DNA of 64,000 nucleotides, taken from a virus. The stretch is taken from IMG/VR virus record IMGVR_UViG_3300028920_000002, positions 122,724-186,723 of that record; one strand, 5' to 3'. Within the stretch, counting starts at the first letter, position 1. Each line of letters starts with the position of its first letter. Under the pieces are notes generated by a model. That model was not told the DNA's origin. It did no database searches and was given only the letters and a program-made list of their open reading frames with translations. This document shows positions 38,801 to 46,507 of this stretch, piece by piece. The position numbers and the translations under genes are program-made.

Positions 38801-40192
38801 AGGGTGGAGAAGTTTGCCCCGTTGGTGGAGGGCGTAGAGGTCATTGACTACATCAAGGACCCGGATTGGTTCCTCGGACTCTTGAACCAAGGCACGTTCT
38901 ACGAGGTCGAGAAGCTGCACAAGTTCTTGGTGCGGGTGAGCGATGAAGCATTCAACTTGAGCGCTTTGCTGTTCGTCCAGAACTTCATCCGCAAGGTGAA
39001 GCCGACCTATACGTACCCACTCTTCCTCGTTCAGAAGAACGTAGCGGACACCGAAATCAGCGTGGTCGACGAGGTGGAATACTCCGGGTCGCTGCGTTTG
39101 TTCGACTCCCTCTGCCGTGGTCGATTGGGTGCCTCTACCATCTTCGATGAGCCGAGAGCTGGGCGTACCAACATCAGCACGCCTCACATGGGCATCCGCA
39201 ACCGGTTCGATAGCGACGACGACCCGGACAACGCTGACCCGACGTTTCCGACCCCTGACCCTGTGGCTTGGGGCTATGACAAGGAGTACCTGTGCCCCCA
39301 TGACGGTCTCACTGCCGAAGCGTCACAGTACTTCGCCGCTCCCTTCACCATTCAGTACGATTCCGTGTTCGCCTTCGACCAGGGAGCTAAGGAGCCGCTC
39401 AACTACAGTGATACGGGAGCGCCTTTCACCATCCCAGTCTCGCCTGGCTACACCGTCGATGCGGGGAAGGTGCTGACCAATACGGGCACCATCACTACGC
39501 TGCGCCTGGCCTTCATTGGCTCGCCTGGTGCTGCAGTGACCACAGAGGGCTCTACCGCTCTGTCTACGGTGCAGGCGGCGGCTGCCGACGAGACCTTCGA
39601 CATCTCTGTTGACGGCAACTTCCTAACGGTGAGCCTCGGCACCGCAGGGGTGGACCATACTGACGTCACTACCTTCCTGGCATTCATCAACGACCAGCTG
39701 CAGCCAGCCTCTCCTCCACCGGGCTTCAACCCCATCGCTGCAGTGGCCAGCCAGGGCTCGAGCGGCATCGTCTTCACCAGCGATAGCATCCTGGCTGATA
39801 CCTACATCGAGCTGGCTGAGAATGCCGGAGGGCTAGCGCTGCTCGGTTGTACGGCCGCCTTCTACACAGCTCCTACGGACTACAAGCTCGACGTAGTGCG
39901 CAACACTACGGTGGAGCAGACTATCGACCTTGAGCTCAAGAACAACACCGAGACGGTGCAGTCGCTGAGCATCTCGGCTACTGGGGGTGACACCATCTAC
40001 TTGCGCGTCTATGTAGCTTCTGGTGGGTCGAGGACCCCTGCCTGGACGCAGATTCTGGGGCAGGTAGTCTTGAACGACGGCACGGTGTGGAAGTTCGATA
40101 CTGGTCAGCCTGACTACTCGGGCTGGCCTGGCTCGGCGCCTGCGGCACTACCCGCCGGTACCTACTACCACGTGCGGGAGCTGGTGCCGTGA
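35861..40192 (+). CDS. Giant tail/baseplate protein with PKD-like domain
   Basis: This protein has 1443 residues. The first 30 residues are Gly-rich. A region resembling a PKD/Ig-like domain begins near residue 257 (NLAPRADAGIDQAVRACS, LDGSASFDPEGEPITYEWR) and seems to end near 430 with GFYVFDLRVHDG, interrupted by an insertion. Residues about 450-520 are helical (FNYLSDFWSLVEGREQIATF and HEYNKSHRDIQRTFIRRWL), followed by a long alpha/beta part and a beta-rich C-terminus. PKD domains are surface beta-sandwiches. The gene overlaps the next GTG, so it is in the tail operon. It is probably a baseplate or distal tail protein. Confidence 0.75.
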   Translation: MGVGGYGGGPAGRVPWGGAGTGPGEGAFETLPYTSSWNIFDLQPDDMDRVAVFYEVSTSGSSSGYVVGSWSLISGGAYPPTEQDLTITGVTVPATFTIEYRVNFKMLPDNFSSTEDDHIYLSATDIQGPCFGLFVSKAGLRYTGSVHIDLGTGDLITDHPVQDLPGSATYIEEDVPFVIRAVVDGPNELVYLFVTREDELATTGHVLRALLPTIDASTATYPPVERVLILVRGTVADQRWAELTSYHFSQSLLIPNLAPRADAGIDQAVRACSIIQLDGSASFDPEGEPITYEWRLIDGPTPSEFVFEGNDGSTSPLPTPTGFTDEFYSEELKDENALEPIQTGDVITVGGVSYTIDTIVGGPPFHVVVELPQIPDNLSLAPFKLLRQSGISGPTSVKPTFYPDAPGFYVFDLRVHDGVLWSTPSGLNRDIVLVNVLESPLPRGCVPDLRFVFNYLSDFWSLVEGREQIATFWSSLAQVAATELMTLWQHEYNKSHRDIQRTFIRRWLHYDTLLGEPIPELTRIRAIWGGVTSSAMSGPTAGISGTTLVVSSPLLDEDVTITVSYPDPVPPEYLALELGNRLRDRADSRFSVTVIEDRTSGDSYVRIDAPFPFTIGAGTIPVFTTGDEGRAPSGSAGSSTATRTYKVERSLAGLGLQEDDLLVLDGVAYRIARLLDEPTDDLAYQRVVVKRDLPASPSSDWRISGYITSELLDFYAGLVTEGDHVDLEVVEAGVENAPSAERVELVACTAWGVAETKPSALAMDFWPVGEQLADEDLEVRLARVVRRSYIPVDELVTDVPTLQEFIEIEDDTATLRRNVDFYIEEFRGQNSIRFVSGQGGGYDVFEGARPPNRLWAEYTYIDNAPVIEANFGLPVELTRDQLAELPGTVDYLSAVRGLWYAYYNGPTLYNLRVGAQILLGLPFAEQAGTIEEIREDFLSKQARMLIRDEDRTEIVRSYTYPKALEREVNPATGERYAVGDRVEKFAPLVEGVEVIDYIKDPDWFLGLLNQGTFYEVEKLHKFLVRVSDEAFNLSALLFVQNFIRKVKPTYTYPLFLVQKNVADTEISVVDEVEYSGSLRLFDSLCRGRLGASTIFDEPRAGRTNISTPHMGIRNRFDSDDDPDNADPTFPTPDPVAWGYDKEYLCPHDGLTAEASQYFAAPFTIQYDSVFAFDQGAKEPLNYSDTGAPFTIPVSPGYTVDAGKVLTNTGTITTLRLAFIGSPGAAVTTEGSTALSTVQAAAADETFDISVDGNFLTVSLGTAGVDHTDVTTFLAFINDQLQPASPPPGFNPIAAVASQGSSGIVFTSDSILADTYIELAENAGGLALLGCTAAFYTAPTDYKLDVVRNTTVEQTIDLELKNNTETVQSLSISATGGDTIYLRVYVASGGSRTPAWTQILGQVVLNDGTVWKFDTGQPDYSGWPGSAPAALPAGTYYHVRELVP

Positions 40193-40902
40193 CGCCGAAC
40201 GTAGAGATTCGCCACTACCGGCGGGGCAAGCTGGTCTCTGAGCAGCACATCCACAACACCTGGGTGTACCGAGCGCGGGTGTACCTGGCCAAGCTCGTCA
40301 GTGCCCACGACTGGCCCCCGTCCGCGTTCTACCAGAGTACAGAGCGCGTCAAGTATATGGGGCTCGGTATCGGCGGAGTGCATCAGAGTCCGCTGTCCAC
40401 GGGCGCTCCGCTGTCCAGCGACTATCCGCCCGGTTCAGATGCGCAGTACGCTGCGGCCGGTCACGTCACTGATGGCGATGGCTACAGGCACGACTGGCCG
40501 GAGCATCCACGGCTGACCGACCCCAATCCAGACCCCATTCTGAAACCGTACACCAATCAGCTCATCCAGACGATGGAGCGGCCGGTGCGTAAGACTGGCA
40601 CGGCTGGCACAGACTACGACAGCGCGCCCGGTACGGATGTGTGGCTGCTCGGCCCGCCAGAGGTCTGGTTCACTCACCAGCAGCCTTCCGAGCTCACCGT
40701 TCACGCTTCGGTGGATGGTAGTAGCGACTACTTGCTGAGCGGTTACACGGTTGTGCCCATCACGGAGGCGGCTCTGTTCACTGACGCAGCTGATGTGAAT
40801 GCTCCATACAACCTTCTAGTTGCGTACCTGACCTTTGATACAATCCTTCTCGACGCCAACTCGCTCGTCGAGTTCATCTGGCATGTAAGGTTCGCCCCAT
40901 GA
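40189..40902 (+). CDS. Tail-associated protein, paralogue of the next gene
   Basis: This 237-residue protein starts at GTG 40189, overlapping the preceding stop. It shares with the protein at 40899 the segments RVKYMGLGIGG / RVRYMGFGIGG, ALFTDAADVNAPYNLLVAYLTFDT / GLFTNAADPVNPLNTLIAYDTFDT and a similar end (WHVRF / WTLRF). The two genes therefore arose by tandem duplication. Probably a structural component at the tail tip; the exact role is unknown. Confidence 0.74.
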   Translation: MTPNVEIRHYRRGKLVSEQHIHNTWVYRARVYLAKLVSAHDWPPSAFYQSTERVKYMGLGIGGVHQSPLSTGAPLSSDYPPGSDAQYAAAGHVTDGDGYRHDWPEHPRLTDPNPDPILKPYTNQLIQTMERPVRKTGTAGTDYDSAPGTDVWLLGPPEVWFTHQQPSELTVHASVDGSSDYLLSGYTVVPITEAALFTDAADVNAPYNLLVAYLTFDTILLDANSLVEFIWHVRFAP

Positions 40903-41555
40903 AGTTCAGCTACCTCTCTGACATCGAAGTCAAGCAGAATGTGCTCATCACGGTGCGCGAACGTGGCAAGCTGGTCACGGTGCGTGAGGGGCACAACATC
41001 TTCGTGGACACCGGCCGTGAGTGGATTGCCAAGCTCATCGCATACGCTTCGTTCTCTCCAGATACCTACGAGGAGGACAACCGGGTTCGGTATATGGGGT
41101 TCGGCATCGGCGGCTCCAGCCAGATTGCTCCGGCTGTGGCTGATGCCTCGCCCATCGGAGGTTCGGGCGACCCGTACGAGGCCAACAGCTACCCGGGTGT
41201 TGGTGCCTACAACCAAACCGATACCGACCCTACGGTGTTCACCGTCGAGCGCCCGGTACGAATCCTGGGCTCTGCCGCCAACTATCCCGGTATCGCTGGC
41301 GACCAATGGATTGGCCAGATTCAAGCGCCTCCCGACCACGCCGTGGCCACGGAGACGACGTTCAGGCGCCACTTCACCCAGGACGAAATCAGCTACGGGG
41401 CCTTCACCTCGGTGCCGTTGTCTGAGATTGGGTTGTTCACCAATGCGGCCGACCCGGTCAATCCGCTCAATACGCTCATCGCGTACGACACATTCGACAC
41501 CCTCAGCAAGACGCCCGCCTTCGACATCGAGGTGGTTTGGACACTGCGTTTCTAG
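40899..41555 (+). CDS. Tail-associated protein, paralogue of the preceding gene
   Basis: This 218-residue protein overlaps the preceding gene by ATGA. The fold is probably beta-rich. See the shared segments described for 40189; the middle of the two proteins has diverged. It could form a heteromeric ring or fibre adaptor with its partner, but this is inference. It is followed after 9 bases by the 708-residue protein. Confidence 0.74.
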   Translation: MKFSYLSDIEVKQNVLITVRERGKLVTVREGHNIFVDTGREWIAKLIAYASFSPDTYEEDNRVRYMGFGIGGSSQIAPAVADASPIGGSGDPYEANSYPGVGAYNQTDTDPTVFTVERPVRILGSAANYPGIAGDQWIGQIQAPPDHAVATETTFRRHFTQDEISYGAFTSVPLSEIGLFTNAADPVNPLNTLIAYDTFDTLSKTPAFDIEVVWTLRF

Positions 41556-41564
41556 GAGCTCGGC

Positions 41565-43691
41565 ATGGGCAACTTCCACCGTTTCGTAGACCCCAGCTAC
41601 CACCTGTTCGCCGGTGAGTCCTTCCCGGGTTCGCCGGGAGGTACGGGCACTGTCGGTGCACACACCTACGACCGCATCAACGTCATCAGTGGCGGCACTG
41701 GCGCTAGCGGTAGTGCCAACGCTGACGCACAGAAGAGTGCAGCAGGCCCTAACCAGTACACCTACTTCGTCGCCTTTGGCGAGGATGCAACTTCCTCAGA
41801 CGCCAATCGTGGCATGCGGGCCCTGGCGGAGAACTGCGATGTCATCGACGACATCTTGCGCGGAGCCTTGCCACGTTTGCTGCAGACACCTTTCGAGGAT
41901 ACGGCAGTCGGTACGGTGTCGTACGCCGACATCACCGATGACGTATTCGTCAGTGACAACGGCGATACCACGAGAAGTCCGGCGGAGTTGGCCGTAGTCA
42001 CAGACGGCAACGACAATCAGCTGGAGGTCGGCGGCACGGCGGTGGTGGTGACCGGCATCCAGCAGACCGGTGGAGGCGCGAGTGTCATCGGTACGGCGGC
42101 CGACGGCTTCTACACCGACCCGAGAATCACCTTCTCCCCCGGTATCCCCAACGGGACTACATACCGCATCTACTACGGCGAGCGTAGCAGCCTGGGGCGT
42201 AAGGTGGAGGCTGACAAACTCAGCTTCCTCGACACCCAGCTCAGTGACATACGAAATGCCTCGCTCGAAGAGAAGGTGTGGGCACAAGGTCTCAACGAGA
42301 AGTATCGGCGCTCGTCGAAGTATCCCACCACCTACAACCTCGACACGGCAGGTGACGGAGCCATCATCCAGCGAGACGGACCCGCTCCTGAGGTGGTGAA
42401 CAATGCCGTTGATTACGTCACCGCACCGAAACAGTACCAAGACCCCTACTTGGCACTGTGGAAGGCGAGCCCACAGGAGCTCGATGACGCTGCCGATAAC
42501 GATTACAGCGGCTACATCGGCTACCTGGCCATTACTCCACGGCATGATTACGGCGAGAGTTCCTCAGTAGAAGCGTCATCTAAGGGCCTGCCTTCTGCTG
42601 GGTTCCTAGCTGCAGTCCCTCGCGACATTCGCGCTGATACGTTGAATGCCAAGACTACGCTCACTCGTGTGGATAGCACTGCCTACGTCACGCTCAATCC
42701 AGAGAGCGGGTCCGGCGACGATGCACGAGTGGTCCAGCTATCTGGCAGCGACTACTTCATCAACACCAACGACCGCACAGCGGTTAGGCGTGGCGTAGAT
42801 TTGCTAGAGCTCACCTGGGATTCGGGGGACGTGGAAGTCTACGTCATTGCGGAAATCAACGTCACGGCTACAAGCGCCAAGAGACGTGCATATCTGCTCA
42901 CTCTTGGTGGAGAGAAGCCGACGTTTGCGAACAACGACGGCACGGCCAAGGCACGTTGGATTCAGCCCACTTTCTTTGCTGGTGGGTCATTGGCAGCGCA
43001 GGGATGGGCGAGTCAGGAGTACTTCCTCAACACATTCACCTCTTGCCCGCCGCCTCCCTTGGTTGAAAGCCCCACAAGCGTACAGGCTCGCGCTGGAGGG
43101 TCCCCGTTCTTTGCCGGCTGGCCATTGGACGCTGAGGAAGAGCCAGGAGTGCAGGTCGCTGCGGCCTTCGAGGTAGGGGGATTCGTCACCAGTGACAGCA
43201 GTGGAGTAGCAGACGGCCGTAAGCTATCCATGTTGCGTGCGTACGCTAATGGCGACCTACAGCACCTTCAAGGAGGGCGACATTCGGGTCATCTGGAATC
43301 TCCCGGCCGTACTAGCCAAGTGCACGCCAACGTCAGTGGTACGGATGGTAAGGAGTGGGACCCCGAATCACACTACTCCACGCCAAGTACGGCGTTGAAG
43401 GGGAGCGTCATTGGTCTGAACTTCACTGGGGCGGCTACCTATACGTTGAGTCTGCACGCCAACTACACACCACGGCACGGGGACCGTTTGGTGTGCTACC
43501 TCTACAACGAAGGTGGAGGCGCCGTGAGTATGACCTGGCCGAGCAGCTTCCGCTTCAGTGAGGGCGACGACTCCATTCCGTCTGACGCAGGTTACGTTGC
43601 CAAGCTCGAGGCCATCTACCTCAACATGGCCAGCTTCGGCGGTACCGACCAGTTCTACATCACCAAGACCGCGTACGACCTGTCTCCCTGA
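41565..43691 (+). CDS. Tail fibre or structural protein, 708 residues
   Basis: The ATG is preceded by TAGGAG. The N-terminal 45 residues are Gly/Pro/Phe-rich. A helical part with RGMRALAENCDVIDDILRGA follows near residues 80-105, then a long beta-rich region. The C-terminal 100 residues contain a beta domain (TLSLHANYTPRHGDRLVCYL) that resembles distal fibre domains. No enzyme motif is visible. Position after the two tail-tip paralogues suggests a fibre or adaptor. Confidence 0.7.
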   Translation: MGNFHRFVDPSYHLFAGESFPGSPGGTGTVGAHTYDRINVISGGTGASGSANADAQKSAAGPNQYTYFVAFGEDATSSDANRGMRALAENCDVIDDILRGALPRLLQTPFEDTAVGTVSYADITDDVFVSDNGDTTRSPAELAVVTDGNDNQLEVGGTAVVVTGIQQTGGGASVIGTAADGFYTDPRITFSPGIPNGTTYRIYYGERSSLGRKVEADKLSFLDTQLSDIRNASLEEKVWAQGLNEKYRRSSKYPTTYNLDTAGDGAIIQRDGPAPEVVNNAVDYVTAPKQYQDPYLALWKASPQELDDAADNDYSGYIGYLAITPRHDYGESSSVEASSKGLPSAGFLAAVPRDIRADTLNAKTTLTRVDSTAYVTLNPESGSGDDARVVQLSGSDYFINTNDRTAVRRGVDLLELTWDSGDVEVYVIAEINVTATSAKRRAYLLTLGGEKPTFANNDGTAKARWIQPTFFAGGSLAAQGWASQEYFLNTFTSCPPPPLVESPTSVQARAGGSPFFAGWPLDAEEEPGVQVAAAFEVGGFVTSDSSGVADGRKLSMLRAYANGDLQHLQGGRHSGHLESPGRTSQVHANVSGTDGKEWDPESHYSTPSTALKGSVIGLNFTGAATYTLSLHANYTPRHGDRLVCYLYNEGGGAVSMTWPSSFRFSEGDDSIPSDAGYVAKLEAIYLNMASFGGTDQFYITKTAYDLSP

Positions 43692-43701
43692 GGAGTGAAC
43701 A

Positions 43702-45138
43702 ATGCCTAGATTCTACGACATCACCATCGACGGAGACGGCGGAGTAGTTATCTGTGAGTCGGGTAGCAAGATGACTGGCTCACTCGACCTTGGCGATGGA
43801 GCCAACGCCTCGGCCGTGGATGTGGAGAACCTCTCGCACATCGACATCAACTCGGGGGCCTACCTCCTCGTCAACTTCGGCACCTCAACTCCTGGCGAGA
43901 TTCGGGTTGGTACATCTCCCCCGGGTAACGCGCCTGGAAGGATACGTGTCCAGGGAGTTGCTACGCTCGGTGAGGTGGGGGAGATTGTTTTGGAGGGCGC
44001 TGCTGGCGAGGGCGGTAAGCTGACGGTGGGGGAGAATGCTCACATCGACATCGATTCAGGTTCGGGTCTTGGAATCGGCCTGGTCGGTTATGGCTACACC
44101 GGCAGCAAAGCACAGCTCTACGTCAACGAGTATGGCGTCATCGACGTGCAAGCTAGTGGCGGGAACGGTGGGGAAATCCGGTTGGCTGGGTCTGGTGCTC
44201 GAATCAGTACGAAGAACGGCGCCGACGTCAACGTAGAGAACTCCTCTGGTGCCATCGGAGCTACTCTGTCAGGTGGGGCCGGTAGTGGTTCTCCAGCTCG
44301 AGCTCTGGTGGAGGTGAAGAACACCCTTGGTGAATTTGCATGCCGTGGGCCTACAGGTGACATCGTAATGTCGGATGGCTTCATGGCTGTGCAGCACGGC
44401 GCAGGGATTGTGTACGAGAGTAGCTCGGGCTCGTCCACCTACAGGCTTATCAGTGAGGCCACTGTCGACACGGACGACATCAAAGCACGGTGGTACCAGT
44501 CGTGTGAGGCTGGTGTGGGAAGTAGCCGCTCCATGCTCTTCTACACGCTCAACGCACGGTGGAACGGTTCGCTGTGGGAAAAGGACCTCTCTGGGCAGCC
44601 TGCGCTTAGGATGGCTCTGCCTGCGCGGCAGAGCGTCTCCAGCCTTCAAGTTTCGTACAGAGATTTGGACACCGACTGGACAGATGCCGCGTGGGACCTC
44701 GTGCAGGTAGAGTTGGGGATGACGGATGTAAGCGGCAATCTCGTCGGCCTACTCAAGATGGTTGGTGCGTCATTGCCAATCGCATCAACTCCACAGCCAA
44801 ACACGCTGTACGAGAACAACATGGTCAAGGCGTACATGTACGCCAGAATCAACGCCGGCTCTGTCGTTGAGGGTCCTGTCGGCTTCAATCTGGAGATTGA
44901 TGCGCTGAATTCTGACCATGTGCAGCTGGGCTTCCTGACCCCCATGAGCTCCGCGAGCTACTGCATCTTGCCCGGTTCAGCTAGGAAGTATGGTCGCTGG
45001 ACGACCGTTTCTGGCGCCACCGCAAACGACTTCGACTACTACATCAGCAGTGGGACGCACAGCGCACCCACGCAATACAACCCCAATACTGAGGCCGAGT
45101 ACTACATCGACGTCATTGTGATGGGGAACCAGACGTAG
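43702..45138 (+). CDS. Beta-helix-like tail spike/fibre protein
   Basis: This 478-residue protein has a GAGGAG-like site before the ATG. Residues 1-210 have regularly spaced Gly, Asn, Asp and Val with short alternating strands (HIDIDSGSGLGIGLVG, ADVNVENSSGAIG), as in beta-helical spikes. The C-terminal half is mixed beta and may be the receptor-binding or trimer domain. It is the last of the 24627-45138 tail block; membrane proteins follow. Confidence 0.68.
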   Translation: MPRFYDITIDGDGGVVICESGSKMTGSLDLGDGANASAVDVENLSHIDINSGAYLLVNFGTSTPGEIRVGTSPPGNAPGRIRVQGVATLGEVGEIVLEGAAGEGGKLTVGENAHIDIDSGSGLGIGLVGYGYTGSKAQLYVNEYGVIDVQASGGNGGEIRLAGSGARISTKNGADVNVENSSGAIGATLSGGAGSGSPARALVEVKNTLGEFACRGPTGDIVMSDGFMAVQHGAGIVYESSSGSSTYRLISEATVDTDDIKARWYQSCEAGVGSSRSMLFYTLNARWNGSLWEKDLSGQPALRMALPARQSVSSLQVSYRDLDTDWTDAAWDLVQVELGMTDVSGNLVGLLKMVGASLPIASTPQPNTLYENNMVKAYMYARINAGSVVEGPVGFNLEIDALNSDHVQLGFLTPMSSASYCILPGSARKYGRWTTVSGATANDFDYYISSGTHSAPTQYNPNTEAEYYIDVIVMGNQT

Positions 45139-45147
45139 GAGGAGCGC

Positions 45148-45537
45148 ATGGACGACCTGCTCAAGAACCTCAGCATCCCGGGGGTACTTGCCCTCGCTGT
45201 GATGGTGGTCATCGCCGTCTTCTTCACACGGCGCATCGTCGAGCTCATCTGGCCGCACCTCAAGAAGAAGAACCCGTACGTCACCAAGTTCTCGCAGTGG
45301 TACAACCAGGTCGTCCTCTACGCCATTCCACTGGCATACGGTGCCCTCTTCGCCCTCATACCCTCGAAGTTCCTGTTCGGTGATGTCGAGGACTTCTTCG
45401 GCAAGCTCTTCGCTTCCTGCACCGTGGCGTGGTTCAGCGGCTTCCTCTACAAGGTCTTCAAGAAGCTCATCCTCAAGAACTACGACGTGGACGTGAAGTT
45501 GCCCGAGTCACCGGTGGAACTCCCGCCAGAGGTGTGA
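45148..45537 (+). CDS. Holin-like membrane protein
   Basis: This 129-residue protein has a good ribosome-binding site (AGGAGG). Three membrane segments are likely: about residues 10-27, 54-74 and 84-104. The C-terminal tail is acidic and Pro-rich. Size, topology and the following spanin-like gene fit a holin, but no family signature is seen. The nearest peptidoglycan hydrolases are elsewhere (5684 and 22504). Confidence 0.6.
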   Translation: MDDLLKNLSIPGVLALAVMVVIAVFFTRRIVELIWPHLKKKNPYVTKFSQWYNQVVLYAIPLAYGALFALIPSKFLFGDVEDFFGKLFASCTVAWFSGFLYKVFKKLILKNYDVDVKLPESPVELPPEV

Positions 45538-45538
45538 G

Positions 45539-45931
45539 GTGCCGATTCCAGTCTTCATGATGGGCGTCTGGAGCGGCCTGAAGAAGGTGTGGCTCTGGCT
45601 CAAGAAGTACTGGATGTGGCTGCTCTTCCCTGTCGGCATCGTGGTCTTCTTCCTGGGCCGTTGGACGAAGTCCAAGCCTCCTGATGTCGTGGTCCCAGAA
45701 CTTCTGGGTGCTGCCGACAAGAAGCTCGAGGAAGACGCCAAGGCCAGAGAAGCTGCTGAGCGGGCCAAGGCAGAGCGTGACCGTATGCGCGACGAAGTGC
45801 TGAGAGAGCACTACCGCACCATCGAGAGGCTCAGCGAGAAGCAGCAGGACAAGGTGGACGAGCTCGTGGACGACCCCGAAGCCCTGAACGAGTTCCTGCT
45901 GAGCGTTGGGCGGGAGATGCGAGATGAATGA
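45539..45931 (+). CDS. Spanin-like membrane protein with coiled coil
   Basis: This 130-residue protein starts at GTG 45539, one base after the preceding stop; ATG 45557 is an alternative. It has an aromatic-basic N-terminus, one membrane helix (about 25-40) and a long charged coiled coil (53-105), the layout of inner-membrane spanins. No partner lipoprotein is recognised next to it. Its end overlaps the next gene by 8 bases. Confidence 0.6.
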   Translation: MPIPVFMMGVWSGLKKVWLWLKKYWMWLLFPVGIVVFFLGRWTKSKPPDVVVPELLGAADKKLEEDAKAREAAERAKAERDRMRDEVLREHYRTIERLSEKQQDKVDELVDDPEALNEFLLSVGREMRDE

Positions 45932-46469
45932 GCAAAAGTACCTCGAGTTGGTGTCCGAGGTGGAAGCGGAGTTCCCCGACTTCTCCATCAAGAACAAGGA
46001 GGAGAGCCGGCTGATGAAGGTGTGCGACTTCTGCTTGAAGCTCATCACCTTCTGGCAGATGAAGACCTTCATGACGGAGTTCTTCACGACCATCGGCTAC
46101 ACCATCTACGTTCCCTCGAAGCGTTGGACGGAGATGGACCCACCCAGCAAGGCCAGCCTACTTCGCCATGAGCGCGTTCACATGCGCCAGCGCAAGAAGT
46201 ACGGGATGGTCCTGTTCGCCTTCCTCTTTCTCTTCTTTCCTGTGCCGACCATTTGGGCCTACTACCGCAAGAAGTTCGAGCAGGAAGCCTACGAGGAGAG
46301 CATCCGTGCCTGGTATGAGTACTACGGACTCTCTTACGTGCAGCACAGCAAGACTCGCCGCTACACCATCAACCACTTCACCAGCGCCGAGTACTTCTGG
46401 ATGTGGCCCTGGCGGGGCGGCCTCGAGAGTTGGTATGACGACCTCGTGGCCCACCTGTCGAGTGGTTGA
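45924..46469 (+). CDS. Membrane-associated HExxH protein
   Basis: This 181-residue protein has RHERVHMRQ with His82, Glu83 and His86, the HExxH zinc-peptidase motif. A membrane helix follows (about 95-112), then FEQEAYEESI with Glu121, a possible third ligand as in gluzincins. ATG 45924 overlaps the preceding gene, with GGGAG upstream. It could cleave membrane or phage proteins; the substrate is unknown. It is the second HExxH protein in the window, and the giant fusion protein is encoded directly downstream. Confidence 0.68.
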   Translation: MNEQKYLELVSEVEAEFPDFSIKNKEESRLMKVCDFCLKLITFWQMKTFMTEFFTTIGYTIYVPSKRWTEMDPPSKASLLRHERVHMRQRKKYGMVLFAFLFLFFPVPTIWAYYRKKFEQEAYEESIRAWYEYYGLSYVQHSKTRRYTINHFTSAEYFWMWPWRGGLESWYDDLVAHLSSG

Positions 46470-46492
46470 ACGTCCCGTTACAGACCTCTTTC

Positions 46493-46501
46493 TGGTAGCC
46501 T
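46493..46501 (+). promoter_or_regulatory. Extended -10 promoter for a leaderless gene
   Basis: TGGTAGCCT with 6 bases to the GTG at 46508 and no ribosome-binding site. The hexamer is the weakest match of the class but has the exact spacing. Confidence 0.48.
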
Positions 46502-46507
46502 GATGCA

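Noticed and set aside
38025-38837. Plus-strand 270-residue Ser/Arg/Thr-rich frame
   Set aside because: It is an out-of-frame shadow within the 1443-residue tail gene, with a composition caused by GC-rich codons read in the wrong frame.
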